From Siphonodentalium dalli (Eukaryota; Mollusca; Scaphopoda; Gadilida; Siphonodentaliidae), in assembly GCA_032622095.1 (NCBI GenBank), contig CP136068.1:51456443-51520442 (forward strand): a stretch of DNA of 64,000 nucleotides, written 5' to 3'. The notes beneath the pieces are model-generated. The model was not told where the DNA came from. It saw only the letters and a program-made list of their open reading frames with translations, and searched no databases. Shown piece after piece: positions 1-12,200 of this stretch. Positions within the stretch are counted from its first letter, which is position 1, and each line of letters opens with the position of its first letter. The position numbers and the translations under genes were made by a program.

Positions 1-562
1 GGGTGTTATTCTGCATACTCATACCTGGTGTTTGATTTGGATTCAATACTGCCTCGATTTGAGTGGTGATTGCGCCTACATTGCCACGAGATTCTTCCGG
101 GATATTAACGATGATGGACACCCCACCACCTGTTGCCGAACCCACTTCCGGACCATTCCGGCTATAAATGACCTCTTCGGTGGGTTGACCGAACTCCATC
201 TGGGGATTATCCATAGGACCAGTTACACCAGGGGCCTGATTAGCTGCCATCTGCAATGGAATGGACCCAGCTTGCATTGTACTGCCGTATCCCGTATGTG
301 CATCATACATGGCCGCTTGGTTAACCACGTATGTGTTTCGTGGCATTTGAGATGAAGCTGCGGACACTGATGAGGTTGTCGCAGTGTCAACGGCCACGGT
401 AACCTGGACTGGGTCCGTTCTTTGTATGTCACCATCTTGATCGGGACCCTGGCTGGACCTGGTCTTCCTACGTTTCCCAGAAGGTGTAAAATTCTGGGAT
501 AACCCATCATTCAATTTGGTGTTTGCTGCGGTCTTCTTATTTGACTTCCTTTTACCGGCCAT
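1..562 (-). CDS. Partial gag-like ORF of a probable retroelement
   Basis: On the minus strand an ATG at 562-560 opens a frame that stays free of stops to the left window edge, about 187 codons. The N-terminus is strongly basic (MAGKRKSNKKTAAN, then a KRRKTR cluster near residue 31). It is followed by a Gln/Met/Pro/Thr-rich region of low complexity with no enzyme motif I recognise. A basic, low-complexity first ORF is typical of a retrotransposon gag or nucleic-acid-binding protein. It lies about 0.9 kb downstream, in the same direction, of an SGNH-hydrolase ORF, a combination known from tyrosine-recombinase (Ngaro/DIRS-like) retroelements. That assignment is inference, because no reverse transcriptase or recombinase is in view. 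It could also be the N-terminus of an ordinary host nuclear protein. Confidence 0.5.
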   Translation of the reverse strand, partial: MAGKRKSNKKTAANTKLNDGLSQNFTPSGKRRKTRSSQGPDQDGDIQRTDPVQVTVAVDTATTSSVSAASSQMPRNTYVVNQAAMYDAHTGYGSTMQAGSIPLQMAANQAPGVTGPMDNPQMEFGQPTEEVIYSRNGPEVGSATGGGVSIIVNIPEESRGNVGAITTQIEAVLNPNQTPGMSMQNNT

Positions 563-956
563 TTCCTGAAATAGGAAATTGGGCCCCAACAGAGAATACA
601 TTGTGCACTAACTTGTCTGGTAGGCAAACAGATGCCAAATATCTGCATAAAATTTAATTACCACATAAAAGTGTTACTTGTTACTCGTATTGCTAATGAA
701 AATTCGTTGTGAAATTATTACACCACAAATGTTAATACCGCTATAATGAAAGTTTTAAACCGATTGTTTCCAGGCAAGTGTTATTACAAACCAATGCTAA
801 GATCCCATGAATGGCAATAATTGAATGTTATGTTGTTTCCTAACTGTGTACCTATCCAGGGAAAATCCAGTGCGACCACAAATAATTAATTGAAAACATT
901 TTGTCACCGTATCATAATATGCCTGCACGGCATGTTCGAACGCCAGGTGGAAGGAA

Positions 957-1217
957 ACTGCACCCTTAAAAAGGGTTAAAGACTGACTTTCTAGAACCAC
1001 TTGATAGTTCTAGCACCACGCAAACAAAGTGTATGCATAGCTAAAATTGTCACAATGAGCTGGGTGGTCACTTGGACCTAAAATAAACTGCACCCGTAAA
1101 AAGGGGTTAAAGACTGACTTTCTAGAACCCTTGATAGTTCTAGCACCACGCAAACAAAGTGTCTGCATGGCTAAAATTGTCACAATGAACTGGGAGGTCA
1201 CTTGGACCTAAAATAAA
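957..1217. repeat. Two-copy tandem repeat, 130-bp period
   Basis: Two near-identical copies of a 130-bp unit lie head to tail. Each starts with 'ctgcaccc' (958 and 1088) and ends with 'cttggacctaaaat' (1071 and 1201). The copies differ at only a few positions. They fall between the two minus-strand ORFs, so they may be part of the retroelement's non-coding region. Confidence 0.85.
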
Positions 1218-1476
1218 CATGGACAAAGGATAACACCTTGCTGTACACCTATTTACTTCAAGATAGATTTCGAAGACGTTTGCAAGGTGATTACCTTGAT
1301 CCACGTGCGGCTCAATGTTATTGTGTGTTCACTCAGAACCTACCACCTGCACCAACAGTGTTGGCTAAATACATGCATCAATCGGGTGACTGTAAAACTC
1401 ATGTTGTACAGGTAAGCATAAAATGGTGTGTTACGTGCACTGGAGCACCCTGGACAGAACGAGCTAATAAATTAAT

Positions 1477-2097
1477 TTAATGAAAATCCGCCACATATTT
1501 CAAAATAGCACCTCTAAAACTCCTGGCATACCTATACAAGCCTTCCAGGTCAAGATGAATGTCATCGTCCTTGAGAAGAGAACGAACTATGCCCCTCAAT
1601 CTACGATGAGGCAAATAATGTAGCCCTGGTGTCATGTCCAAAACAGGAGGCAGATATTGGTTGACAATATCCACATTAAAATTATATTGATCAATAGTCA
1701 TATTATTCGGATTATGCAAATAACTGCCCGAAACTACGTTCCTGTGAAATAGGTTACAAACATATACATGGCGCACAGATTCCTGTTTTAATATTTTCTG
1801 TGCCAAATTATCTAACTTGCTCCCAATTACTTCGGGACGAACCATACTGACGTCGTTCCCGCCACATTGTAACATCACACAATCGGGCCTAAAAGATGCT
1901 ACATTCTCCAAGGCAAAATCCTCTATAGAGGTGACGTTTGCGCCACCAAAACCCGCTAATCTGATAATAACTCCCGCATCTTGTAAATGAAATGCTGGCG
2001 CAAAATCGTGATCCTTCGGGAAAAAACGACGGAACAAATAGCTTCCCAAACGATCAACGAAAGAGTGACCCACTACTAATATCTTTATCTGGGCCAT
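1477..2097 (-). CDS. SGNH-hydrolase-fold protein, probably transposon-borne
   Basis: This complete 206-codon ORF starts at the ATG at 2097-2095. It has the SGNH (GDSL-like) blocks in order. Block I is VVGHSF with Ser12, with GHS in place of the usual GDS. Block II is a glycine-rich LAGFGG near residues 48-52. Block III is GGND at 79-82, with Asn81. Block V is DDIH with Asp178 and His181. All catalytic positions are present, so it could be an active esterase or acyl-hydrolase; the substrate is unknown. There is no signal peptide or membrane segment. SGNH ORFs of this length are known passengers of Ngaro-type tyrosine-recombinase retroelements and are plentiful in mollusc genomes. The gag-like ORF downstream in the same orientation supports that. 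A single-exon host gene remains possible. Confidence 0.75.
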   Translation of the reverse strand: MAQIKILVVGHSFVDRLGSYLFRRFFPKDHDFAPAFHLQDAGVIIRLAGFGGANVTSIEDFALENVASFRPDCVMLQCGGNDVSMVRPEVIGSKLDNLAQKILKQESVRHVYVCNLFHRNVVSGSYLHNPNNMTIDQYNFNVDIVNQYLPPVLDMTPGLHYLPHRRLRGIVRSLLKDDDIHLDLEGLYRYARSFRGAILKYVADFH

Positions 2098-2186
2098 AAT
2101 TCAGATATCTCGCTGGGTTTCCAAAATAAGGCACTATTCGGACACTAAAATAATAATAATGAAATTATACTCACGTAATCTATCAA

Positions 2187-2345
2187 CTTCTTCGAAAATA
2201 AACCAAAGAATTAAAAATTTCGTGAAAGGATTATAATCTCTTTGAAATTAAACCAAAAATTAAAAAACAAATTTCTTGAAAAGATTAAGATCTGTTTGAA
2301 AATAAACCAAAAGAATTAAAAAGTTCCTGAAAGATTATGATTAGT
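2187..2345. repeat. Imperfect tandem repeat of about 65 bp
   Basis: About two and a half imperfect copies of an AT-rich unit containing 'gaaaataaaccaaaagaatt' and 'cttgaaaagatta' lie just 5' of the SGNH ORF. They may be part of the element's terminal region. Confidence 0.6.
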
Positions 2346-3832
2346 GATTAAAAGACCTAACAAGAAACTAAAAATTGTGTGTTGTAAAAGTTTGTGAATT
2401 TAAACAAAACGTGTTGAAACTTAGAAAGCAAGGAAAAACCACGACGAAAACTTTTTGCGTCCTACACCCAACGAAAGTTCTTGTGAAAGGACGCTATCCT
2501 ATTAGCTTTTAGATTTCTCAAGCTGTCCCCCCTCGTAATAACTCATCAACCAATGAGAATGTTTAATTAGTAATTAGCGTAATGAAGTAACAGCCGCTGT
2601 CTTGCGATGCTGGCTGTTCTTAGAATCTATATCGTTGATTGCACAGCGTCTTTCGAATGTGTGCGCGGACCTGATTTAACGTTACACTGCGCAACTTCCG
2701 GTTCTTATAATCGTAACCAAATTAACTATTTGAACTAGGAAGCAATGATCGTCTGTGACGTTAAGCATAAAAATACACGACTACGTGCGAATGTATATAC
2801 AATATCAATAAATTAACAATAACATTCACAAATCAAACACTGTTAAAAATCCTACGCGATTTAACATCTTTCCACTTTCTAAATGCAAGTTCAAAATCAA
2901 ACTGGTCAATTGGGGGCCCTTCAATTGATATCTTCATAAGAATGTTCAAATATTCCGCTGACAGTCTATTCCCTAAAGCCTATACTGATTCATAACAGGC
3001 GCGAGTCTCGTCCCATTCAACACTATCCATTGCGGGGGAATGTGAGAAGCTATTGAATTGAGCGTATATATGACTTCACTCTTTTGCAATCAGTTTAAAA
3101 CACCGTAAAATAAAGCTCTTTTGTTACACAGGAAGCCATTTCATAAACCTATGTTTACTCAATGGTGATAGCGTCTTAAGAATCCACCTCTACACGACCA
3201 TTAACTAATTCCCGATGGCGTGAAACCAACGCCAGATAGTATGGCTATTAAATCGAACACACTCGTAATCTCGCACTTCTCGTCAGCTCTCGCTAATAAC
3301 GCTAAGTCTCTTTGTTTACAATAAATTGTTGAGTCCCTGGTCGACACAGAAAATGTTTGTAGCCATATTTTTAGCCACAAGCATATTTATTTTAGCCACT
3401 TCGTATTTTTTTTCGCAATTTGTTAAATTTGCTAACGGCAGGGCGAACACTGCCCCTGATATAATTTTAAGTTGGGTTCTGCTCAAACAAAATATCCTGG
3501 GAAAGACCTATGTCCAGTTACACTTTCATATGCCAATAATTGAACTGAGATGGGAAAGGATCCAAATATACTTTTAAAAACTTCAATATTGAATCAACGA
3601 TAACAGTCATCATAAGCATTTTGACCAGAGGGATGAGTCCGATTTTGAACACCCGTGAATTGAAATTACGAGTGCATACGGGTGCGAGAGCTATCGCTCC
3701 CGTCTCTTGGGAAGGACTGTTTTATTTTTGAGGCAAACACTAACGAAGCAGAGTGGATACTCTGGCCGGTGCACTTGTTGTAATGTGTTTTGACTGGAGG
3801 CGGAGTTAAGTTATTTGTATACTTTTCAACAG
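2346..3832. other. Non-coding stretch before the first recognised exon
   Basis: I see no exon, RNA gene or repeat that I can name here. A short frame around 3326-3577 encodes a Phe/Ile-rich, membrane-like peptide. It lacks splice signals and similarity to the neighbouring gene, so I treat it as chance. The sequence is probably a mixture of retroelement flank and intron. Confidence 0.5.
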
Positions 3833-4018
3833 GTTCAGGAATTGACAGATGAGTTAGATAGCCGGAACGAGAGTCAGAGCGAGATCATGCAGCGGACAGA
3901 GAAGCTTCTCCGAGACCTGTCCGATAAAGAACTCACTGCACAGGACCTCAAGGACTTCGTACATGAACTGGAGGCAGAACTCGATGAAAAGGCATCCACT
4001 GAGCAGCGGCTCCAGCAA
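3833..4018 (+). CDS. AKAP9/PCNT: Exon 1 of the visible part, coiled coil
   Basis: The acceptor 'acttttcaacag' precedes the exon and the donor 'gtaaga' follows it. The exon is 186 bp, 62 codons, phase 0 at both ends. It begins VQELTDELDSR and ends EQRLQQ. The spacing of Leu, Glu and Lys is coiled-coil-like. It has no initiator context, so it is an internal exon and the true start is outside the window. Confidence 0.85.
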
Positions 4019-7000
4019 GTAAGATAATTAGAAATAAATACCTGCTGGTCTATGGTGGGAAAAATTGGATATTAAGGGGAGGATATTTGTTACACGGCTT
4101 GATGAATGACAGTGGGCATCTGTTTGTATACTGTGTCATGTAGGGACGTGGCTGGAGGGTCTCCATAGGGGTGTCAACCTTGAAACTTCCAACTGGAACC
4201 CCTACCCTTGAACCAGACCAAACTCCCTAGTTCAAGAAACTTCCTTTGCACATCCGTTTTGGGTTGAAATTTCAAACTGGTACCTCAAGCTTTCAAATGT
4301 TAGAAATTTCCAACCTGACTCCCCCTAAAGTTGGAAATTATCCCAACTGATTGACATTTCAGTCCAAAAATAGTACTGTTGGAAAATCAAACTATGAGAA
4401 CAATTTCACCCTATTTTTTTTATGAAATTGTTAACAATTTTGACGACATGAGCATGATAACTCCCACCAAACTATCCAATTTTGTTCAAATTTGGTTCAT
4501 GTCTTTTATTCGTTAATATCTTGATTATTTCAAAATCCATTCCTGATGAAATTTTATTTTAAGAATTATGCCTCTTTGATTGTAATCGGGGTGTCTCTTT
4601 CACAGTGTAGGCACAACAATTCCAAAGACATCTCATTTTGACCAGCTAGAGATTATGTTTAGCACCCTTGTTGTCCCCCGAAAATTTTATTTTTGGGGAC
4701 TATTGTAATCAGCCCCGTCAGTCCGTCCGGCGTCCGGAGTTATAACTCCAGTAATGATCATTCGATTTGATTGAATCTTGGTGTCTCAACCAAGAACACA
4801 GGTGCTCTGCTATTCTGGGTTTGATCCAATGTTCTTTTATGGAGTTATTTCCCATTTTTCAACTTTGTTTTCACTTAGAAAATTTCTCACTTTTTCGGTT
4901 TCCGGATGATATCTCAAGTTTGGATCCTTCAATTGCAAATACCGTTATTTTTGTGAGTCATTGATATCAAAATACAGGTCAAGTTCGAATTTGAGTTTTA
5001 AGTTTTGAGTTATGGGCTTTTCGACTTAGAAAATTCAATTTTTCTTGTTTTTTCTTTGGTTTCCGGTTGATAACTCAAGTTTGGATTGTTTAATTGGAAA
5101 TTTTGTTTTTTTGTGGGTCGTTCATATCAAAATACAGGTCAAGTTAGAATTTGAGTTTGATCCAATGATTTTTCCCAGAGTTATAGGCCTTTCGACTTTG
5201 AAAAACATTTTTTATAATTTTCTGTATGAGGGTACCTTCATGGTGTAATCAACTCCTCCTACAGTTTTGATCGTAGATATTTGAAACTTCAGAGTATTGT
5301 TACCCACATATTGGAGATGTGCAACATGTATATAGATGACAGAATTTTTTTTTTTTTACGGAATTATTAACCCTTTCGACTTAGAACATTTCAACATACG
5401 TTTTAATTTCTTTAACAAGGCAGCATCGACTTGCCACGTCGGGGGACACTGTGGTCGGCCAACCTTTTATTTATTTTGATTGTGCTTTGCAGAGAATATC
5501 AAGCTTGGAAGCAGATATTATTAAAATGCAAGACACCAAAGAGGAAGACATGATCGAGCCTGTTAGAACCCCTGAACTGAGTGTGTCTAGAGAGGAGATA
5601 GCAGAGGAGATACTCGTTCCTCAGGTCCATAAATCTGTGATGGGGCAGATCACTCTAGAACAGGAACTGAAGCGCTCTCAACAGACTGAAGAGGTACGTT
5701 TAAACTATATTGTTATTATACTCCCACTCTCAAAGAGAATGGGGGGGGGGTATACTGATTGACCCCATCTGTCCGGTCATTTATCCGTCCATCCGGCAGA
5801 TATCTCAAACACCGTTTGTCGGATCTGAATGGAATTGGGCATGGATGTTCACTACTATGAGGGCATTCAACAGAGTGTTCAATATATTTTTCCTGATATT
5901 CTGTTCTGGAGTTATTCATTTGTTTATATGAAAATGTTGGTTTTTATCTCACCCATACTTTGTCTGTTCGAATTTGACATTGTGGGGGAATGCCAACACC
6001 GCCGGTGCAATTTCTTGTTTACATCTGCTGAGCATTAATTATCAAAAATCTCATAGGCCTTGATTATCAAAGATCTCATATAGCTATATATCGGCTAGCT
6101 CTGGGTGTTACCTACTGAAAATCTGAATTACATGAGATAACTATATCTGATATGATACTTCATGGAAACAGAAGCTGGCATTTTCTAAATCAATTTTTAA
6201 TTACTGAATAATAACTATTAATGCTGTTGTGAAAATTAATTGTACCCCCATGACTGGATGGATTGTTGGGTATAGACGTATACATGCATCCGGTCCTCCA
6301 ATCGTCAGTTCATCTGTCTAGGCATTTGTCCGTTTGAGCAGATATCTCTGCATGGATTGTTGGATCTCAGTGATATTTGTTACGAAATTTCAACATCACT
6401 AGGACATTCAGTGGAGTGTTAATCCTTCCATGACTGGAGCTTCCTGAAATTTCGCGAAAACCCTGTGCCGATGCATTCTCTTATACATGTATATGCGAGT
6501 CTCCCATAGGGAGCCGCACACATTTAAGTGAAAACATTGGTCTAACTATATTTACCTTGACCTTGTAAGCCAGTGCATTATCTTATATAATCTAGGCTTC
6601 CTATGGGAGACTCGCATTTATATGAGAATGCACTGGCACAGGATCTTTAATGCTGCACCAGCAAAGCTCCCATCATGAAATGGTTAAAACAGCTTTGTTT
6701 TCTACTACTTCTGTTATTATTTTGATTATATTTATAGGAGTTGAATCATCAGAAAAATGCTTTGCAACAACAAGTCCAGGAACAACTGGTGCAGATCTCT
6801 GCCCTTAAGAACCAGCTGGATGAGTTTAGACACCGAGTGGATGCCGCAGATGCCTCCTACATAACAAGCTACCAGGAGCAAATACAGCATCAACGGGACA
6901 CAATCGAGAAGCATGACAAGGAGGTATATATGTTGTATATAGAGTTTCCTTTGTTTTGCCATCCAGTGACATCGGTCAAGATCGACTCGGGCAAAGTCAA

Positions 7001-9245
7001 TGTGTTCCACCCCATGTCTCTGCCATACTAGCGCACTTTATTTAAAAATAGATGTGCTTCTTTTTCAACTGTAGCACTATAATTTCTCAGAGTATCAATA
7101 AGTTAAATATTAATTATTTTATTGCAGACATCTGAGTTGACAGAGAGTCAGAAGGAAATGAAAGAAAAGCTAGAAGAGCGGAATGAACAGATTGAGAAGT
7201 TAGAATCGCAGCTGCAGTCACTCGGTCACGCGGGTACCGACATCAGATGAGAGCAATGAATTAGATCTGCTGCAGAATGAGAATGAGAACCTCAGGGTGA
7301 GTAATACTATCATTATTGTTCATCAGGCCAAGCAAAGTCAACTTCTCATTTCTCACGCCAAAATATTTGAAAAGCATGCGAGCTTGCTGTTTTTAATTTA
7401 ACTGTTTATTTCTGAGTCAGATGCCAATGATGCTTTTTTCTCCTCTGTATCATCTAGCTCTGGCCATTATTTCTCCTCTGCATCGGCTAGCTCTGGCCAT
7501 TATTTCCCAAACAGATGTTCATAAAAAGTTAGTTGATTGACATCATGTAATTTATATCATCAAAAATCGCCCAATAAAGTATTGACACATTTATTGAGTT
7601 TATTATTGCTAACACAATACATCACGTATGTAACATGGTTACCAATTTCAGTATTGAATCGGAAATGGGTCTCACTTTTGTGAAAGTTTCTATGTAAAAT
7701 ATACCACAATTATTTCATACCGATTATTGTTCTTTCCGACATGTCAAACACAAATAAAAAGGTTGCCTGAAAACAGGAAATTTACTTTGTGTGGCCCTAT
7801 CAGGGTTTCTGTGTGGCTTAGAATCAATTCCAACAAATGTCCATTCAAATATAGACTTTTATTCCGCACTTTCATTGATCGAGGATGGCGCAGTGCAATG
7901 AGGAGCCTTGAATTCCGTTAACATGTTTTCTGCTCAATTAATGCATCCTTAGAAAAGTGGTTATAAACCATCATTTGTTTAGCGAACATTGCCAAGATAT
8001 GACCTTGTTTTTAGAGTGCATTGAAAGTTGTCAAGAAATTATCTTCAATTTCATTAGTTCTGACCTGTTTCAACCATGAACAAGCCTTGAAATAGTGTGT
8101 CTGTCATTTGCAGAATGAGGTCCCCAGAGGGTGAATTTAGTGATGCTACCCCGCATAGCGGTCAAGCATCACCAAATTCACACTCTGGGGACCTCATTCT
8201 GCAAATGACAGACACCCTATTTCAAGGCTTGACCATGAACATGATACATATAGATTATGACCACCATGTGGGTTTCTGAGATACGCATTCAAAGTGAGAA
8301 ACTTTCTCTCATAGAATGAGCCAATAGTGTAACCACAAAACAGAGCAGCCTTGAATATGCGACAGAAACTTGCTGGATGACTGATAAATTTTTCCTACAA
8401 TTCATCAAACAGAATATTGAATGAACTTCACTTCGGAATTATGTCATTTCGCTGTAATGTATCACTTTCAAGAGTAAAACAAATCAATCATTTTACATTG
8501 CATTTGGTGTTGGTGTCATGTGTGGCTTTTCGAAATAATCAATGTAAAGTAATTTTGTTGGCCTGCTGCCAAATTGGCGGGAAGCACGAGCCTATTCATC
8601 ACTACTGACATATAAGAAAATATGTAATGGCGTTTTTAATAATATAATAGGGGTTTCATGTGATATATTACGTTATCATAGCATGAAACTATTTAAAAAC
8701 TTCATGCACTGCTATCTCCTCATTTTAATCATCAAAATTATGTAGCACCATAAATGTTTCAGAACAACAATAACGCTAGATTTTCTTCCCGAGATCTACA
8801 GGAGCAATTTTTTTAGCAACAGTTATAACAAAAAACAAAAAAAACAAAACAATTATTTTCAGTGCTATCTTGACAAATCTGTTTCAGAAATATCCACGTA
8901 TGTAGGTATTGAGATCTCTTACCAAATTATGTATACGTAATTGTGGGTTTTAGCAAGCCATGTTCATTTAATCTGGATAAATAATGTCTGCATAAGTGAC
9001 AAGTTATAATAAATACCTACAGATGCAGCTGAAGCTTTACTCTGAGAACAGTGAGATAAATACACTTATTCTGCATGAAAGACTCCTCGAAGAGAAGAAT
9101 GGTGAAATAGAGGACCTCAAGAGGGACATTGTAAGTTTCAACTAATATATTACAATTAACCCTTTGAGGGCCAGGTCGATTTTTATATCAACCCATATAC
9201 CCTGTGCCAATGCATTCTCTTATATATAAGAGAATGCATTGGCCT

Positions 9246-9281
<36 letters not shown>

Positions 9282-12200
9282 TTTTAATAATTTATTCTTA
9301 TATTCTTTAACAGACTTATTATTTGGCACTCAAAGGGTTAAAGGCACGGATGGCCTTGGTTTAGGGGATAACAGTGTGGTGTTTTGTGATTTCGGAAAGG
9401 TACATGGCGAATATACTGTGGCAAATTTAGTTAATGGGCGACGGCGGAGCCGGAGCCCATTAACGGGTATTTGCCACAGTATATTCGCCATGTACCTTTC
9501 CGAAATCACAACACACCACACTGTTATCCTCATTCTAATGCTCTTCGAACTTAAAAACATTATTTAGACAAACAAATGCCTCGTAATTATCAACGAAATG
9601 TGCGGCCATAGAAAACACTCAGCCAATTCACGACTTTTTATTTTAAATTTAATGCGCTAGATAAAATATAGGCCCTCAATTACCATCGCTCTTATCGTTA
9701 AAAATGCTGATAAACATGAAAAATGTCCACCTCAAATAGAAATAAATATGCACAACAATCAGTTCTTGCATGTACTTGATGTCTGTTTCAGATGTTTACC
9801 ACTTACAAATTGCGGTTTCGATTTTACCGCGAACTTGAAGTTGAAGTTGAATTGAAACAATGGCAAATTGTTTACTCAATGCTATGTATTTCACGCCGTG
9901 CATGTCTGTCGCGGTTCATGTCAAGAAATTTGGGGTCAAATGATATCGAGACACGGACATTTGTGGGATATAACGGTGTGGTCTTTTGTATATGTATACA
10001 GGGCGAATGTACTAACTGTCAATTTTCGAAAAAGCGACGTAGCTGGTTTGTTTATATAGCAACGAGCTAGTAACGGAAGTCAGTAGACCGGGCGCCAACT
10101 CTATAATCTACTCCGTAACGTCGCCGGCATGTACTGCGTAAGGGTGACGTCATGGAGTGAAACGGAACATTGAGCGGGGCTGGATTTGGCATGGTCGAGA
10201 TTAGGAATTCAGCTAACGGCAATATTGGCGCGTAGGAATATCTAACATTGAAGCGGTGAACCGGACTATACATTGCGACAGGTTATTGAATGAATAACCC
10301 CCCGCAAATATGTGGTGTTTCCGGGGGTATATTGGCCTAAGTGCATTAGAATGTAGGTTATAATGATCGCAAGGATATTTATGATTGGTATAAGAACAAA
10401 ATCTGTCTATATTTTAATATTATTTCTGTTTATGGTCGTTTTAACTGATGTGACTTTTATTTTGACTGCAATACCCACTGCCAACGTTACCGTATCTTTA
10501 AGGTCATAACCAAGCGTTTTCTAAAAGTTAAAATTCAATATATTATGTACACCTGTTTAGAAATTTATTTAGACATACATCTTTGATATTCCAAAATTCT
10601 TGGGAAAAATTAAATGCCTCCTTCATCCGTTGTGTGATTGCCCATGGACAATTTCAAGAGGTTTCAAGTATATAGATAATGCAAAATTCAAATTGGGCTG
10701 ATATCACATGTTATCATGATATTTACAATGCTCAATTAATTGTATTTTATGACAAGTGATAGTCAGTAGGATATTTTAGACAACTTTTTCAGAGTTAACA
10801 TGGAGCCTTGTATATATAATAGAATACATTGGTCTAACAATATTTACCTTGACCTTGTAAGCCAGTGCATTCTCTTATATATGCGACACTTCACATGGGA
10901 GACTTGCATATATAAGAGAATGCACTGGCGCATGATCTTTAATGTTGCATCAGCGCAGATCCCGTCATATGGTGTGATGATCAGGTGATAAAATAATTGA
11001 GCTCCAGCCCTTGCTATCCTGAAATGCAGAATTCACTAAACAAGAGTGGTCACATTCCAAGTCTGATTATAGCGCGTCTGTCATTTGCAGAATGAGGTCC
11101 ACAGAGGGTGAATTTAGTGACGCTATCCTGCATAGCGGGTTAACATCACTAAATTCACCCTCTGGGGACCTCATTCGGCATAGGCCTCATCTTCTCTGGA
11201 AAGTTTCTTTATTATCAAATTTCTACAGAAACTTTTTTTTTAGTTTAGTTTCTCTATATCACCAAATTGGCAGATGACACATTGCATAATCGAGGTTACC
11301 AATGGGTATACATGACAATATTCACAATTTGAGAACTTCAGTCTCAGTCTAGGTCTAAGTCTAGGTATCCCATAGCAGATGAGGCCATGCAGAATGAGGT
11401 CCTCAGAGGGTGAATTTGGTGATGCTAGCTCGCTATGAGGGATAGCATCACTAAATTCACCCTCTGGGGACCTCATCCTCCAAATGACAGGCACACTAAA
11501 CTCAGACTTGCCCTCTTCACAGGAAGAAGAGCAGCAGAGAATGCAGGAAGAAAGAAAGATGAAGGACAAGTTAATAGGTGATCTCCAGCACGTGGTTCAC
11601 CATCAATCCGGCCTCGATCAGAGTGCTGATATCTCACTCACCGATACCGATAAAGATAGACTCTTCATGTCAATGGGCTCCGCGGTAAGTAACAGAATTG
11701 TATTGATGGTTGTCTTGTGTCGCTTATATATTAATCCTGTCCTATATATCCCCAGTTTTAGTGGTTTTGGTTCATGTTATAAACATTGGGTTATTGGTGG
11801 ATAAGGTGTATATCATGTATTTTCATATAAAGGAAATAATACCTATAGTTTCTATAGTTATCTGAAACGGTGTCTTTTTTAAAGCTGGCATGATGATCAT
11901 AACTTGAACAAGATATTGGTTAGCTCAATAGCCCAGAGGTTAGTGCAATCGGCTCTTAATGCTGTCAACACACAGTGATGTTGGTTCACCGCCCGCTGGT
12001 GGGCAGTTGAGTTTTCCACATCAGTGGCTTGGTCGGATTTAAGTGATGCGTGACTATAGAGTTGTACGCTGTTCAAATCTCCTGCTAAGTAAATACCCTT
12101 TAGCAAGGTCACTCATACTTTGATGGCTTCATCATACCTAGATGTGACATATGGACCTGGCTTGTTGGGCAAAAGTAAGCCGCTCGAGTGAAGCGCCTGT

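Noticed and set aside
1238-1480. 80-codon plus-strand frame followed by a good-looking donor ('acag|gtaagc')
   Set aside because: It starts with TTG, has no convincing acceptor, faces against the retroelement ORFs and matches no part of the main protein. Possible but unsupported.
3326-3577. 83-codon frame with a hydrophobic N-terminus
   Set aside because: No homology, no splice or start context, and AT-rich sequence makes such Phe/Ile-rich frames likely by chance.
8097-8279. Small frames containing RSPEGEFSDA (also at 11092, 11240 on the minus strand, 32939, 42206 and 55198)
   Set aside because: All come from the arms of the 'caagcct' MITE palindrome; the same peptide at several sites reflects the repeat, not a gene family.
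11917-12000. Possible tRNA gene
   Set aside because: A-box-like and B-box-like motifs are present but no cloverleaf forms, and the tail matches the repeat at 43155, so it is a SINE.
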